Program-made: the position numbers and the translations under genes | The notes under the pieces: model-generated | What the model was told of the DNA's origin: nothing | The model's database searches: none | The model's input: the letters and a program-made list of their open reading frames with translations, nothing else | Assembly (NCBI GenBank): GCA_026826555.1 | Contig: JAKSZT010054011.1 | Span: 390,033-454,032, forward strand | DNA: 64,000 nt | Reading direction: 5' to 3' | From: Tolypeutes matacus | Taxonomy: Eukaryota; Chordata; Mammalia; Cingulata; Chlamyphoridae | In this document: in pieces, positions 13,061-24,149 of the stretch | Layout of the letters: each line of letters begins with the position of its first letter | Numbering within the stretch: the stretch's first letter is position 1

Positions 13061-15110
13061 AAGTGTGTATCATTTAATTTCCACATATTTGTGAATTTTT
13101 TATTTCTTCTTCTGTTATTGATTTCTAGCTTCAGTCCATTGTGATCAGAGAAGACACAAAGTATGATTTCAATATTTTAAAATTTACTAAGACTTGTTTT
13201 GTGACCTAAGATATGGTCTATTTTGGAGAATACTAGAGAATATGTGAATTTTGTTATTGTCAGGTTAAGTGTTCTGTATATGTCTCTTAGGTGTAATTGG
13301 TTTAGAGTATTGTTCAAGTCTTCTATTTCTTTATTAATCTTCATCTTCTGACTAGATGTTCTATCCATTATTGAAAGAGGTGTATTAAAATTTCCTCCTT
13401 TTAATGTAGACTATCAGTTTCTCAATTCGTATCTGTAATATGTGTTGTACCATATTCAGTCCATTCTCACTTTTTTCTGGCTTTATTTTTCATATGTTTT
13501 CTTTGTGGTTAACGGGGTTAAAATTTAATATCTTAAACATATAACAATCCTATTTGATCTGATACCAACTGACTTCAATAGCATACACATACACTGTTCC
13601 TACACTTGTTCTTCCCACCTTTTTTTGTTCTTGTTACAAATTACATTTTTGTACATTGTATGTCCCATACCTAAGATTTATCATTACTTTTTATGCATTT
13701 ATCTTCTACCAATTGTTAGAAGACGTGGAGTTACATATCAAAAAATACATTAATACTGGCATTTATAATTACCCATATGGTTACTTTTATTAGAGGTTTT
13801 CATTTTTTTATGCTGCTTTTAGCCACTGTCTAGGTCCCTTTCCTTTAAGCCTGAAAAACTCTCTACATTGCTTGTAGAGCAGGTGTGGTGGTAATGAACT
13901 CTCTTAGCTTTTGGTTATCTAGTTATGTCTTATGTCATTTTTGAAGGAACATCTCATCAGATATAAAATTCTTTGTTGGCAATTGTTTTCTCTCAGCACT
14001 TTAAGTATTTCAACCCACTGCCTTCTTGCTTCTGTGGTTTCTGATGAGAAATTGACAGTTAATCTATTTGGTATTCCCTTGTAAATAACATATTGCTTTT
14101 CTCTTACAGCTTTCACAACTCTCTCCTTGTCCTGTACATTTGACAGTTGGACCAATATACATCAAGTGACATTTCTTTACAAGTTCATCCCGTTTGGTAG
14201 TCTGGGCTTTTTGGATGTGCATATTCACATCTTTTGCTAAGTTTGGGAAGTGTTCTTTCATTATTTCTTTGAATATTCTTTCTGCCCCTTTCTCTCTTTC
14301 TTCTCTTTCTGAGACTCCTAAAATGTATGTATTAGTTTGCTTGATGATGTCACAGAGATCTCAGAATATTTTTTGCTTTTTATGATTCATTTTTCTTTCT
14401 GCTCCTTGACCTCATTCATTTCAATTGTCTTGTCTTCAAGTTTGCTGATTCTTTCTTCTGCCAGCTCTAATCTGTTGAAACCCTCCTAGGAATTTTTCAT
14501 TTCACTTATTGTGGTTTTCAACCCTAATTGTTCCCTTTGGTTCCTTTTTAAAATTCCCTCTTCATTGAGTTTCCCATATTGTTCATTCATTGTTTCCTGA
14601 TATCTTTTAGTTCTTTCCTTGTATTTTCCTTCATCTCCTTTAGCATATTGAAGATTATTTTAATGTCTTTGTCTGGTATATTCATAGTTTGGTCTTCTTA
14701 GTTGATGGTTTTTGGATTTTTTCCTCTTCCTTTGGATGGGTCATCATTTCCTGTTTCTTTATTTGTCTTGTACTCATTTGTTGCACACTGTACGTTTTCA
14801 TATTTTACATTTTTGACTCTGGGATTTATTTCCTTGGATGTATGTTTCTTCAATGTGTAACCAGCTGGTAATATGACAGAGATTTTCTTGAGTGTTTGGA
14901 GCTAACAAAACTAAGGGAACCTGAAGAGTTTTTCCAGTGAATACTGGCTGAATCTCAGCCCTGGGTGTAAAGAAGGTGCTGCTATGCCGATAAGGCAAAA
15001 CCAGCCTCCAAAGGCCTTGAATTCTGGCTTGCTGGGCTGGACTTCCTCCAGTGGGCATCAGGGAGTCATTGCTGGCAGCCCACCTCAGTCTTTGACTCAA
15101 GCAAAACTGA
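13061..15110 (-). mobile_element. L1 element no. 1, 5' part (ORF2 N-terminal portion, ORF1, 5' region)
   Basis: L1 no. 1 resumes at 'aagtgtgtatcatttaatttcc', matching the ORF2 text expected directly after the break at 9407. The recognisable ORF2 fades near 13440 before a full endonuclease domain could fit, so part of the ORF2 N-terminus seems deleted or this lineage is HAL1-like. ORF1 occupies about 13800-14800. Sequence from 14800 to about 15110 is probably 5' UTR, but the true 5' end is not visible and no matching target-site duplication was found. Confidence 0.8.
13919..14261 (-). pseudogene. L1 ORF1p C-terminal remnant
   Basis: Two minus-strand frames carry the conserved LINE-1 ORF1p RNA-binding part. 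The upstream frame has KEHFPNLAKDVNMHIQKAQ (RRM region). The downstream one has KERVVKAVREKQYVIYKG, IPNRLTVNFSSETTEARRQW and LKVLRENNCQQRILY (C-terminal domain). In live elements ORF1p trimers coat the L1 RNA in cytoplasmic particles. The frame change between the two pieces, and stops outside them, show this copy is dead. The coiled-coil half should lie at about 14260-14800. Confidence 0.9.
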
Positions 15111-15388
15111 GTTCTAAGCCAGGACTTAAATGAAATAAAAGAGATGTAGCTATTTTTCCAAGGAAGGGTTTTTGCTTTAAAATGTTCTTGTTTGTTGGCA
15201 GTTCCTCTGTTTATCTGTTGGCACTACTCTGCAAGGTTAATGCGAGTTCTAGAGACAAGAGAATGGATCATAATATTTAAGCCTGTGTAAATGCAAGTCT
15301 TTTCTGATAATGATTTGGGATTTAACAAGTCATTAAAAATTCTCCCACAAATGCTTTGCAGGTAGCTATTTATTTTTTCTTTATGAGA

Positions 15389-15487
15389 GAGGCTAGGATA
15401 AAAGTACAGTAAGAATGATCCTTAATCTTAGGTAAATATTTTCTCCAGTTTTGGAGAAATACACCTGTCAGTCTTGATGTTACTAAA
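15389..15487 (+). repeat. Direct duplication D1, copy 1
   Basis: About 100 bp ('aggctaggataaaag...gatccttaatcttaggtaaatat...cacctgtcagtcttg...ttactaaa') recurs at 15834-15933 with moderate divergence. Family unknown. It may be a low-copy repeat or a local duplication. Confidence 0.7.
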
Positions 15488-15759
15488 ATGCTGGCTCCTT
15501 ATTTGGACATTGGTGAACTTTTATGATCAACACAAACAGAAAAAAAGTCACTTTACTGATATCAGCTCTCTTTCCTCAGCCATTGATTCCTGGCTATGCC
15601 TCTTTTACAGCAGCATCCTGCAATGTTAGGCATGGACAGAATTTTATGAAGAGCTGATTTCCCAGAAGTCTGGGGCAAGCATGTCATCTCTTTTGGAAGT
15701 TATTTTTGCCTCCATGTGCTGCACTAAATAGCAGGTAAGGAGGTGGGGAATGGAGGTTG

Positions 15760-16080
15760 TATGCATACTATAGCAGTTAAGAACATGGTGTTCTGAATCC
15801 ATAAGCCTGCACTTGAATCCTGATTTTTTAAAAGGTAGACTAGGAAAAAGAAGTCAAGTCAGGGTGATCCTTAGTCTTGGGTAAATATAGTCTCAATTTT
15901 GGTGAGACATAGCTGTCAGTCTTTTTGCTACTAATTGTACAAAGCATCTCATATGGATCTAGGACCTTGGGTAAGTAATTTAACCACTCTGCTTGTCAGT
16001 TCCCCATTTGTAAAGTGGGGACAAAAGGTATGTCTTATATAGGGCTATTATGAGGATAAAAAAGATAATCATCCCTAGCT
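15760..16080 (+). repeat. MIR SINE split by D1 copy 2
   Basis: The MIR 5' half (tactatagcagttaagaacatgg...cacttgaatcctgatt) stops at about 15825. The MIR core and 3' half resume at about 15959 (aggaccttgggtaagtaatttaacc...ccccatttgtaaagtgggg). The intervening segment is not MIR. Confidence 0.75.
15834..15933 (+). repeat. Direct duplication D1, copy 2, inside a MIR
   Basis: It matches 15389-15487 over its length ('gtagactaggaaaaag...gatccttagtcttgggtaaatat...agctgtcagtcttt...ctactaat'). It lies inside a MIR, so the duplication happened after that MIR inserted. Confidence 0.7.
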
Positions 16081-16194
16081 TAGCAAAAGTTTTTTTTCCT
16101 TTTTTTTTTTTTCTGTAAGGCCTTAAAACAGTCTATACCTATTTTGTAATTTATAAAGTGGTATGTGTGTGTGTGCATGTGTGCACATGCATGT

Positions 16195-16687
16195 GCAATT
16201 GTGTATCAGACAGGGCCCTGTTAGGAGACAGCAATCACATAGTAATTTGAACAAGGAAAGCTTAGCTTTAAGAACTATTAACTCTAACAAGTTGTAATAA
16301 AGAGGGATTGGCTTGTAAGAAGTGAGGAGAGCTCTAAACAATATAGGAATAGTCGATAGAAGGAGCAGCCACTAACCCAAAGGCTAAGAGAGAGCACCCA
16401 AGGAGGAGCCTCCCCTCTCAGCCCCCTGCTGACATCCAGACCTTGTTGGAGAGGGCTGCTCTCTGAATGGCAGAGATGTAACTGTAATTTTGTCCTGGTG
16501 GAACTTCATAGAAATCCACTCTCTGGAACTTGCTGGCGGTGCACCCTCTATGGTGCTGGGGACAATTGTTCAAAGTGAGGTGTCTCCCTGGAGGCACTCT
16601 GCTACAAAACTGCCCATGTACTATAACTGCTGTACACTGCAGAAGCTTGGCGCTTGAGGAGACATCTGAACTGCAGGAGCCAGGAAC
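16195..16687 (+). repeat. Possible ancient interspersed repeat, family not named
   Basis: The opening (gtatcagacagggccctgttagg...tagtaatttgaacaaggaaag) resembles the 5' end of an old mammalian repeat whose other half I believe is at 42020-42440. From 16450 on I do not recognise the sequence. The 61- and 108-codon frames here carry no known domain. Confidence 0.4.
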
Positions 16688-16940
16688 TACATTATTTTCA
16701 GGAAGTGCTTTTTGAAAGACTCTGGAGTACTGCATGAGGTGCACAAGTGGAGATTCCAGGGCTCCTCAGTAAGAGTTGGGCATCTTGAAGGAGTAACAGG
16801 AAATGTACAAGCCAACTCATGTTGAACTGTCTTTGATAAGCATCATTACAACACTACTGGCATCCGATACCATCATTCCATGGCAAATACACATCCCAAG
16901 GTCATCTATGGCTTCCTTGTGCCTAAATCCAAAGGATGAT
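16688..16940 (+). repeat. Direct duplication D2, copy 1
   Basis: This 253-bp block (tacattattttcagg...cctaaatccaaaggatgat) is repeated almost unchanged at 18098-18356. Differences are a few substitutions, a 1-bp deletion (cttgaagg to ctagagg) and a 7-bp insertion near agatgtc in copy 2. The sequence does not begin TG or end CA, so it does not look like an LTR pair. Confidence 0.93.
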
Positions 16941-18097
16941 GAAGATGTATTCATAGGACCCAGTTTAATTTTCACAGAGGCAATGCAGGGTGATTTTGGA
17001 GCTGAGAGGCAATAAACTGATAACTGACACAAATGATGAAGACACAAAAACCTTACTTCTGAATATCTGTAACATGCTTAATTTCTTTGCTCCCCTGGCA
17101 TGACACCTCTTTGAATAATCCACAGTAGAAAGTCTAATGCTTGCATCATCTACTAAATATTTCCTTTTCCCCTTTGTTTTGAAACTTACAGTTTTAAGTA
17201 TTGTCTTCCCTTTGTGAGGTGTTATATATTGGAGACCATTTGTGTTAGCCCTCATGAAAATGGGCTCCCGTTGTGATAAAATATGGCTGGTGCCACAATT
17301 AATAAATTGATTAAGCCAGAGAAAGCGAAAACATTTGTTTTCTTTGAAGCTTTATTTAGTTCAAGAGAATATCCTTTTAGTATTAATCTTGTTAGAGGTA
17401 CAAATAATAGGGTACTTTTAGCCCAATTGTATTTTTGCAATCTGAAAATAGCCTTTTAAATTAATGCGTCTCCTTTTTTGGTTTTTGTTTTGCTGTCTTT
17501 TTAATGAACTAAAGGCAATAAACTATAAAAAGAGGCAACTTAAAGTTATCCTTTGGTCAATGTGGAGCCAGTGAGGATATTGAGCAGAAAAATATTGTGA
17601 TAGAAGAAGTTCTGTAGGAAGTTCAGCACAGTTTGGCATGTATTAAGGGCTTAATAAATGATATCTACTTGGGCTGTTGCTGATATGGATCTCCTCAGTG
17701 TCATCTGAGTGATGAGTGGTCACTGTCTCTGAGAGAGGTGACAAAAGGGCCCAGGCAGTAATAATCAGAAGCAAAACCAGCCCAACTTTTTTTTTTTTTT
17801 TTTTTTTTTTTAACCTTAACTAAATAGGACCTGATAGGAAAGGGGAGGGCTGCCTGGATTCTTTGGCCCAAGCACTATCTTAAATCCCTAGAGCTCATTT
17901 AGGAGTCTAATGAGACCAGAAAGACCTTGTCTATTGACCCAGGAATAGAGACGTGAAGAAAGGGCTTGATTAATTTTTTTGCTGTGGGAAGGGGGAGATA
18001 GATAAATTCTTCACAAAATTAGTGATCAGCTATAAGCGTCTTTTCTTCTTTTCAAGTAAAATTTACAGTTTCCAAATGTAGTTTTTAAAAGTCAACT
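16941..18097. other. Single-copy spacer between the D2 copies, with a poly-T tract
   Basis: No gene or named repeat. A run of about 25 T lies at 17787-17811 with no element attached. The stretch 17150-17470 is AT-rich but of high complexity, with ATTAAT-type motifs (aattaataaattgatt), and could be a conserved non-coding element. That is a guess from texture only. Confidence 0.4.
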
Positions 18098-18356
18098 TAC
18101 ATTATTTTCAGCAAGTGCTTTTCGAAAGACTCTGGAGTACTGCATGAGGTACACAAGTGGAGATTCCAGGGCTCCTCAGTAAGAGTTGGGCATCTAGAGG
18201 AGTAACAGGAAATGTACAAGCCAACTCATGTTGAACTGTCTTTGATAAGCATCATTACAGCACTACTGGCATCTGATACCATCAGATGTCATTCCATGGC
18301 AAATACACATCCCAAGTTCATCTATGGCTTCCTTGTGCCTAAATCTAAAGGATGAT
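18098..18356 (+). repeat. Direct duplication D2, copy 2
   Basis: Near-identical to 16688-16940 in the same orientation, 1.41 kb downstream. Its right edge joins directly onto an L2 fragment, its left edge onto unrelated sequence. Low divergence says it is much younger than the MIR/L2 background. Confidence 0.93.
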
Positions 18357-19035
18357 TGCTTGTCCTCATTTTACTTAACATCTCAGCTCTCTTTTTTTGA
18401 AATTCTCCCTTTTCTTGGATTGCATGATGTCTATCTCTCTGGGCATTCTTTCTACATTTCAGGTTTCCCTTTCCTTATCTTATTTATGAAACTTTCCCCC
18501 TGTGTATTTTTAAAATATTTGCATTCTTCATGGTCTTCATCTAGTCTCATGCTATCTACTCTTTCTGGGTCATTCTCCTCTGCTCTAGATCCACTTGTCT
18601 AGCTGTTGGCTAATTGAATATCTTACCTTAAAAAATCCCACAGGCTATCATAGTCAACTAACTCTAAACTGATCCTACCTGGTTCCTCTATCTTAGTAAA
18701 TGATGTTTGCCTCCAAACAACTGTCCAAGTCAGAAACCTAAGCATCATCCTTGGCTCCCCACCCTCCCTCCCTTCACCTAATCTGTGGCTAACCATGTTG
18801 GGCTATCTCCTTAAGAGCTCTAAAATTTGCTCATACGTGGAGCCCATAACACCCTGTATTTTATCTCTGTCATATTCCTTACCACAATATTATGAAAGTG
18901 CCTCTTTTCTGTCCACCCAACCCCAAAGCTCTGTCTTTTTTTTTTTTTTTACTTCTGTGATTCTAGCACTTAGTATAGTAACTGGCCTGTGTGTACCTCT
19001 CAGTAAGTACCTGCTTATGTGTAAATGAATAATGC
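18357..19035 (+). repeat. L2 LINE, ORF2-region and 3' part
   Basis: It reads like L2 in sense: 'ttcttggattgcatgatgtc...tctctgggcattctttct', then 'agaaacctaagcatcatccttggctcc', then the tail 'tctagcacttagtatagtaactgg...agtaagtacctg'. Internal gaps are present. The 77-codon and 92-codon frames within it are L2 debris. Confidence 0.65.
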
Positions 19036-19044
19036 TACAAAGTG

Positions 19045-19457
19045 CTCTGGGAGTGCAGAGGAGTAAGCTGTATCAAGAAGGATTTTGTAGACGTAATCAG
19101 TACATCATCTGGGCCTGAGGTTGTGGGAAGTATTGGAATAGCTAGCGACAAGGAGAGATCATTCTAAGTGGCAGAAATGGCTTGCAATGGTGAAGAGGCA
19201 GGGAATCTCAAGGCATGACTGGAGCGTGGGCTTATATCAGGGAAGAATGGATGAAATTCTGGAAATGCAGGTTGTAGTTGAAGCCTTGAAAGCTAGGCTA
19301 AGGAATTTTTCTTTTGGTAATGAAGAGTCATTGAAAATGAGTATTTTGGGAAATGACCAGAGGTGCTGTAGTAATATTAAACTGGAAGAAGAATTCAGGA
19401 TGGATTGGAGGGGAGAAAGGCTGGGTTCAGATGTGAGATAAGGAAGTTCCTAGTGCA
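19045..19457 (-). repeat. L2 LINE fragment
   Basis: It reads as L2 in reverse complement: 'ggattttgtagacg...gagagatcattctaagtggcag...aatggcttgcaatggtgaagaggca...ggctaaggaatttttcttt...aatgaagagtcattgaaa'. It sits tail to tail with the L2 at 18357-19035. Confidence 0.65.
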
Positions 19458-19470
19458 TACCCCAGGTTTT

Positions 19471-19541
19471 TTTTATTGGGGAAGTTGTAGGTTTATGTAA
19501 AAATTGTGCATAAAATACAGAGTTCCCATATACCACTTGGG
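19471..19541 (-). mobile_element. Very short L1 3' tail with degenerate TSD
   Basis: Only about 70 bp of the L1 3' UTR end is present (ttattggggaagttgtaggtttatg...ttcccatataccac). Flanks taccccaggtttt (19458-19470) and caccctagatttt (19542-19554) differ by three transitions and are probably the target-site duplication. It landed at the edge of an L2. Confidence 0.75.
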
Positions 19542-19554
19542 CACCCTAGATTTT

Positions 19555-19902
19555 AAGCATCCACGAAGAGGAATTTAGTACTTAGAGAACAGGAATAAAG
19601 ATGTGCTGGGGACTTGAAAAAATATGAAAGGTTTAGAAGAGTTGCAATTGGGACTGTAATTTGGAATCAAGGTAAAGACATATTTATGGTCTGTTGGTGA
19701 GTAGGGATAGCCATGCATTATTAGAAGCTGTGAAGGCACAGCTGAGCCCTCTCTTCTGCAGTGTTCTTCTTGGAGTGAGAGAGGGAAAGCAGGAGAGGTT
19801 CGAAGACTAAGGGAACATATCCTTTTTCATGGATTTGGTAAGCTTGTTAGATCTTTAATGACACCTTTCAGATGTACTCAAGCAAGATGTTTTTACATTT
19901 GA
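19555..19902. other. Unassigned non-coding stretch
   Basis: No repeat or coding signal recognised. It may include more of the L2 interrupted at 19471. Confidence 0.35.
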
Positions 19903-20305
19903 TGTTGGGGATTGAAACATGTTCTGCACAAAAGCATGTTCAGGTACTACTAACTATTTAATTTGTAAATAGGACTTTGAAGATATTATTAGTTAAATTG
20001 TGCCCAAACTGAATGAGAGTGGGCCTTAATCCAATATTGCTGAAGTACTTAGGAAATTGGATACAGAAGAGAAACTATGGGGAGCAGCAAGAGGCTGGAA
20101 GCCAGTGGAAATGGAAAAGAAAGGGGAAGAAGCAGCTATGTACATTGCCATGTGACAGAAAACCCAAGAAACCCAAAAGTTTGCCAGTAAGCCAGAAGAT
20201 ACTGAAGTTGGGAGGAAACTAGTCTTTGAAACTGTGAGCCAATAAATTCCTGAGTTAAGCCAACCATTGTATGATATTTGTTTTAGCAGCTAGCAAACTG
20301 AAACA
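19903..20305 (+). mobile_element. MaLR-type LTR (solo), copy 1
   Basis: It opens TGttggggattgaaacatg and closes ...agcaaactgaaaCA, with the MLT1-like order of blocks: 'aaataggactttgaagatattatta', 'gagagtgggccttaatccaat', 'ttgccatgtgacag', 'gtgagccaataaattcctg', 'gtatgatatttgttttagcagc'. Flanks tttga and cttga could be a 5-bp target duplication. It is a non-autonomous ERVL-MaLR remnant with no coding capacity. The xenarthran subfamily is not named. Confidence 0.7.
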
Positions 20306-20486
20306 CTTGAATAACTATGGAAATTGTGACATTTCATTATTTCCTCTTGTGACCAACATGGCACTTATGGGGTAATTCAGATAATGGCTTTGTGATGATA
20401 AATGACAAAGCCAGTGTTGGAATTGAGAGCAGGATGGAATTTGTGTTTTGAAAATTGATAACTGCATTATTTGACAATGACCCATT

Positions 20487-20933
20487 TGTGGCGGTTTGGA
20501 GCTGTATGTACTCCAGAAAAATATGTTCTTAAACTTAATCCATTTCTGTGGTTGTGAACCCATTGTAAATAGGACCTTTTTGATGAGTTTACTTCAGTTA
20601 GGGTGTGGCCCATCTCAATCAGGATGGGTTGTAATCCTATTACTGGAGCCCTTTATAAACAGAATGAAATTCAGATGTAAAGGGAAAAAAAGCCACAGGA
20701 GCAGCCAGAAACTGAAATTCAATGGAACTCGAGAGAATGGAAAGCCCAGGAGAGCCACCATGTGCCTTGCCATGTGACAAGCTAAGGACCAAGGATCGCC
20801 AGCAGCTAGTCCCAGAATGCCACAGTCTTTGGGCAGAAAGCATCATCTTGGTAATGCCATGATTTGGACTTTATTCCAAACTCAAAACTGTAAACTAATA
20901 AATTCCCATTGTTTAGGCCAACCCATTGCACCA
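20487..20933 (+). mobile_element. MaLR-type LTR, copy 2, 3' end truncated
   Basis: Same family and strand as the LTR at 19903: starts TGtggcggtttgg, then 'ttctgtggttgtgaacccattg', 'cagttagggtgtggcccat', 'ttgccatgtgacaag', 'gtaaactaataaattcccattg', 'ggccaacccattgca'. It lacks the final 'ttgttt...agcagc' block. It is better preserved than copy 1 in places, so the two are unlikely to be the paired LTRs of one provirus. Confidence 0.7.
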
Positions 20934-22592
20934 TCCAACCCACGTTTTCCAGACAAGGTCTGGGTTTTGTATTTGGAGCTCCCTTTGCAGCAGATGGTAT
21001 AATCCAATATACCCAGATGGAGCAGAGACCATTTCCTGTCCTGAGGACTCTCCAGCACCCCAGCATGAAAGCACTGTGGGGAGAGTGGAGAGGTGGAGTC
21101 AAAGTGGGTGTTAACATCTTCCATGAGAGGCTGGTGCAGGTGCACCTCTACCTAAGGCTGCCAGGCCTCCTATACCTGAGGGCTCATTATGAAGTAATCC
21201 TGCCCTCCTTCCCACCCACTCTTCTATAAGTTGGATTGGTCTTGTGCACTGTATCCTGTTTGAGGGTGAGAAGGAAGACAGCACAGCTAAGTCTCTATTT
21301 CCCTCTCTACCTGAAGAGCAGAAAACCATCTTAATCAGTCTGTACATGTCTTATAGATAGAACCTTTCAAAGAGACAAGTGGTTTTCAGGTGCTATCTTC
21401 AAATGGAAAAAGAGTTAGCAATAGTTTTCTGTCATTAAACCTTTGCTTCAGCTTTCTATTTTGCTGTTTATCTTGAATCTTGGTTCTAAAAATCGTGGAA
21501 TTAACACCTTCTTGTGATAACAATTGATTGATCATTTTACTTTATTTGGGTTCTTTTTAATAACTGTGACCTCCCTCAGGGCCATCTGGTTTTCAGAATC
21601 TTGAGAAACTTAATTGTCCTTATTATGCCAGTAGTACCAAGGGACTGGGTGATGTTAGATTTCTACTTCATCCCAAAGAAATAAATACTGATCAAGTGTT
21701 ATATAGTCTCTGTCCCCCTCCACATTGCAAAGTGTTTCATAATCCCAAAGCATCTCATTCCCCTCTCTTTACCAAGTCAAGCAAAGAGGGTATTACTGGG
21801 AACACATTCTACAAATGTAGCACTTTCCCCTAATTTTGAATAATTTCTCTGGGGGATCTTATCTGGTAGCCTTTCTTTTTTCTTGTGGGTTCTTGACATC
21901 TTATGTGGTAGAGCCATCCATTAATCTAAGTAAGGAAGGTGGAACTGTCCTCAGAAGGGATTGGACCAAGGACTCAGTGACCTCAGGAATGACTGATACT
22001 TTCAATTTCTACTTTTCTTTTTTCCCATCTCTGCTTCTTTCTGTGCTCATTTCTTTCTCTTCTATCTACTGTTTTTCTTCATTTGGTAAGAGAGAAGTTC
22101 AGACTTAAATAATCCAAGGTCAGTTATCTTAGAGGAAAGAGAACACCTTTCTCTCTCCTTCCCCACCTCTTCCCCACTCCTTCAGTATATAAACATACCA
22201 TATCAGGAAAGGGCTCTCATTGGCCTGCTTGAGTCATATGACTATGCCTTGGGCCAATCACTATGAACAGGAGATTTAGAGTATATATAGTTTGGCAAGG
22301 GTCATATTCTACTCCCTTGTCCAGAGAGATATACGTATTTCATAAGAAGGGAGGACTAAGAGGAATCAATAAAAAGCAATTGCATGTATTTGGTAGAAAG
22401 TATAGCAATAGAAATGATCATCTACCTCTATTGTTTTTTCTGCTGCCTTATAGGATCCCTTTTCTCCTAAGGAATATATAATAAGACAAACACAGGTTCT
22501 GTCTAATTAAATGACTGGGAAAAGAATACAGTTTCAAAGTCAGAAATGCTTTCTAAACTCACCTCTCTCTGTCTACCCGTCTCTCCCAATCA
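20934..22592. other. Non-coding stretch, unassigned
   Basis: A 106-codon frame (20909-21229) runs out of the LTR into this region and has no recognisable domain. The stretch 20940-21250 is GC-richer than its surroundings and might be internal MaLR sequence. From 21250 to 22592 I see nothing identifiable. Confidence 0.35.
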
Positions 22593-22606
22593 TTCAATCT
22601 ACTCTT

Positions 22607-22975
22607 TTTAAAAAAGATTTATTTACTTATTCATTTCTCCTGCCCCCGTTGTTTGCTCTCTGTGTCCATTCACTGTGTGTTCTTCTGTGTCTCCTTGTCT
22701 TCTCTTTAGTTGGCACTGGGAACTGATCCTAGGACCTTCTGGAGTTGGAGAGCAATGCTCAATCTCTTGTGCCACCTCAGCTCCCTGGCCTATTGTGTCT
22801 CTTATTGTCTCTCCTCTACGTCTCTTTTTGTTGTGACATCTTGCCGCACCAGCTCTCCCGCGTGGGCCAGCTTGCCATGTGGGCCAGCTTGCCTTCACCA
22901 GGAGTCCCCAGAAATTGAACCTGGATCTCCTATATGGTAGACAGAAGCCCAATCTCTTGAGCCACATCTGCTTCC
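22607..22975 (-). mobile_element. Dimeric DAS-type tRNA-derived SINE, 14-bp TSD
   Basis: Perfect TSD ttcaatctactctt at 22593-22606 and 22976-22989. In reverse complement the first head has A box tggctcaagagattgg and B box ggttcaatttc. A second, more decayed head follows (tggcacaagagattgag, ggatcagttcc). It ends in an A-rich tail (ttttaaaaaag on the plus strand). The 114-codon minus-strand frame at 22623-22967 is the SINE itself, not a gene. Confidence 0.92.
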
Positions 22976-22989
22976 TTCAATCTACTCTT

Positions 22990-23880
22990 AAAGCAACATT
23001 GACTAACTTCTTATGGGAAGACACAGAAATGATTCCCCCCCATTATATTTGATTGAGTGTCATCTCTTCTTTCTTAAGGGGATGCTGCAATAAAATATGT
23101 ATTGTCTTCAGGGCAAAAGAATCATCCCAGTTGTCTAAATTGGAAGTTGCAGCATTATACTCTTGCTATCATTAATAACAAGATGGGATTTCCTGCTTTG
23201 AAATTGCTTCCTGGTTCACTTTTAATGAGGCAAATTCCATGCTGCTGTCTCTCTCCTGATTACTTGGACTGCTGGTGGCTCAAGATGTATAGGTAGAAAA
23301 CAGATGATCCATATAACAGTCACCAAGCCACTGGAGGCCAGTGCCATCCTTATAAAGTGATTGAAAGCTGTAGGATTTGAAGGTACCATCTGGGTTCTGT
23401 TCACAACTCTTGACTCAAGTGTTATTTCTGAATTAGAATTTACTGTCCTCCTGCATCTATATGAGATACAGAGGTTTAACAAAGCAATGTTTATTGTGCA
23501 AGTTAAGATGTTTGGATATATATCACAATTAATAAAACTTATTATCCTTAGCAAATAAAGGTAGGAACTGATTTGATTAAAGTTGTATCTACTTTGAAGG
23601 AACTTTTACTGAGATAAAGATCATGGTAAAGATGACTGGTGATGATAATCATCTTTATAGGTGCTATAGAAATAACCATTACTATTACTCTCTACCACAT
23701 ATTCAGGGTGATAAGTACTTTAAAATGCATGATCTTTGTGGCAGCCCTGAGAATGTATCTTTCAGATCTCTGGCTGTAAAGAGCATAATTGAGCAATGGC
23801 CCCAGGGGCTATGCTCTGAAATCTATCCATCTTGCTAATAACAGTCTTCCCATGTAGTGACTGTCTATGGAAGGGATACT
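22990..23880. other. Apparently single-copy stretch
   Basis: A 110-codon minus-strand frame (23222-23554) has no recognisable domain. The texture of 23090-23560 is complex and not repeat-like, so a conserved non-coding element is possible but untested. Confidence 0.35.
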
Positions 23881-23889
23881 AAGGAGGCC

Positions 23890-24145
23890 CATCTCTGGGA
23901 GACTCTAGACCCTCCTGATGGCCATGCTGAACTTTCTTGAGAACTCACTGCAGTCTAGGATGCTTCTACCCAACCTTCTTTCCTCTCTCCTTCACTTGTG
24001 ACCAGACCTGTATCACCATCTAATAGCTCTTCCAGGCTTTCCTTGCTGCTTCCCTATCTTTTCTCACAGGTGTTTACCCTAATACATTTCTTGCATGTTT
24101 AATTCTGACTTGGCATCTGCTTTTCAGAGGACTCTGACTAATGCA
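23890..24145 (+). repeat. Possible old LTR 3' end
   Basis: The end 'aatacatttcttgcatg...aattctgacttggcatctgc...ggactctgactaatgca' resembles the 3' terminus of old mammalian LTRs that finish '...actaatrca'. Family and 5' limit are uncertain. Confidence 0.35.
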
Positions 24146-24149
24146 ATCC

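Noticed and set aside
19903..20933. The two MaLR LTRs as the 5' and 3' ends of one provirus
   Set aside because: Only 181 bp separate them, they are too diverged from each other, and no shared target duplication is visible.
22623..22967. 114-codon minus-strand ORF
   Set aside because: It coincides with the dimeric SINE at 22607-22975.
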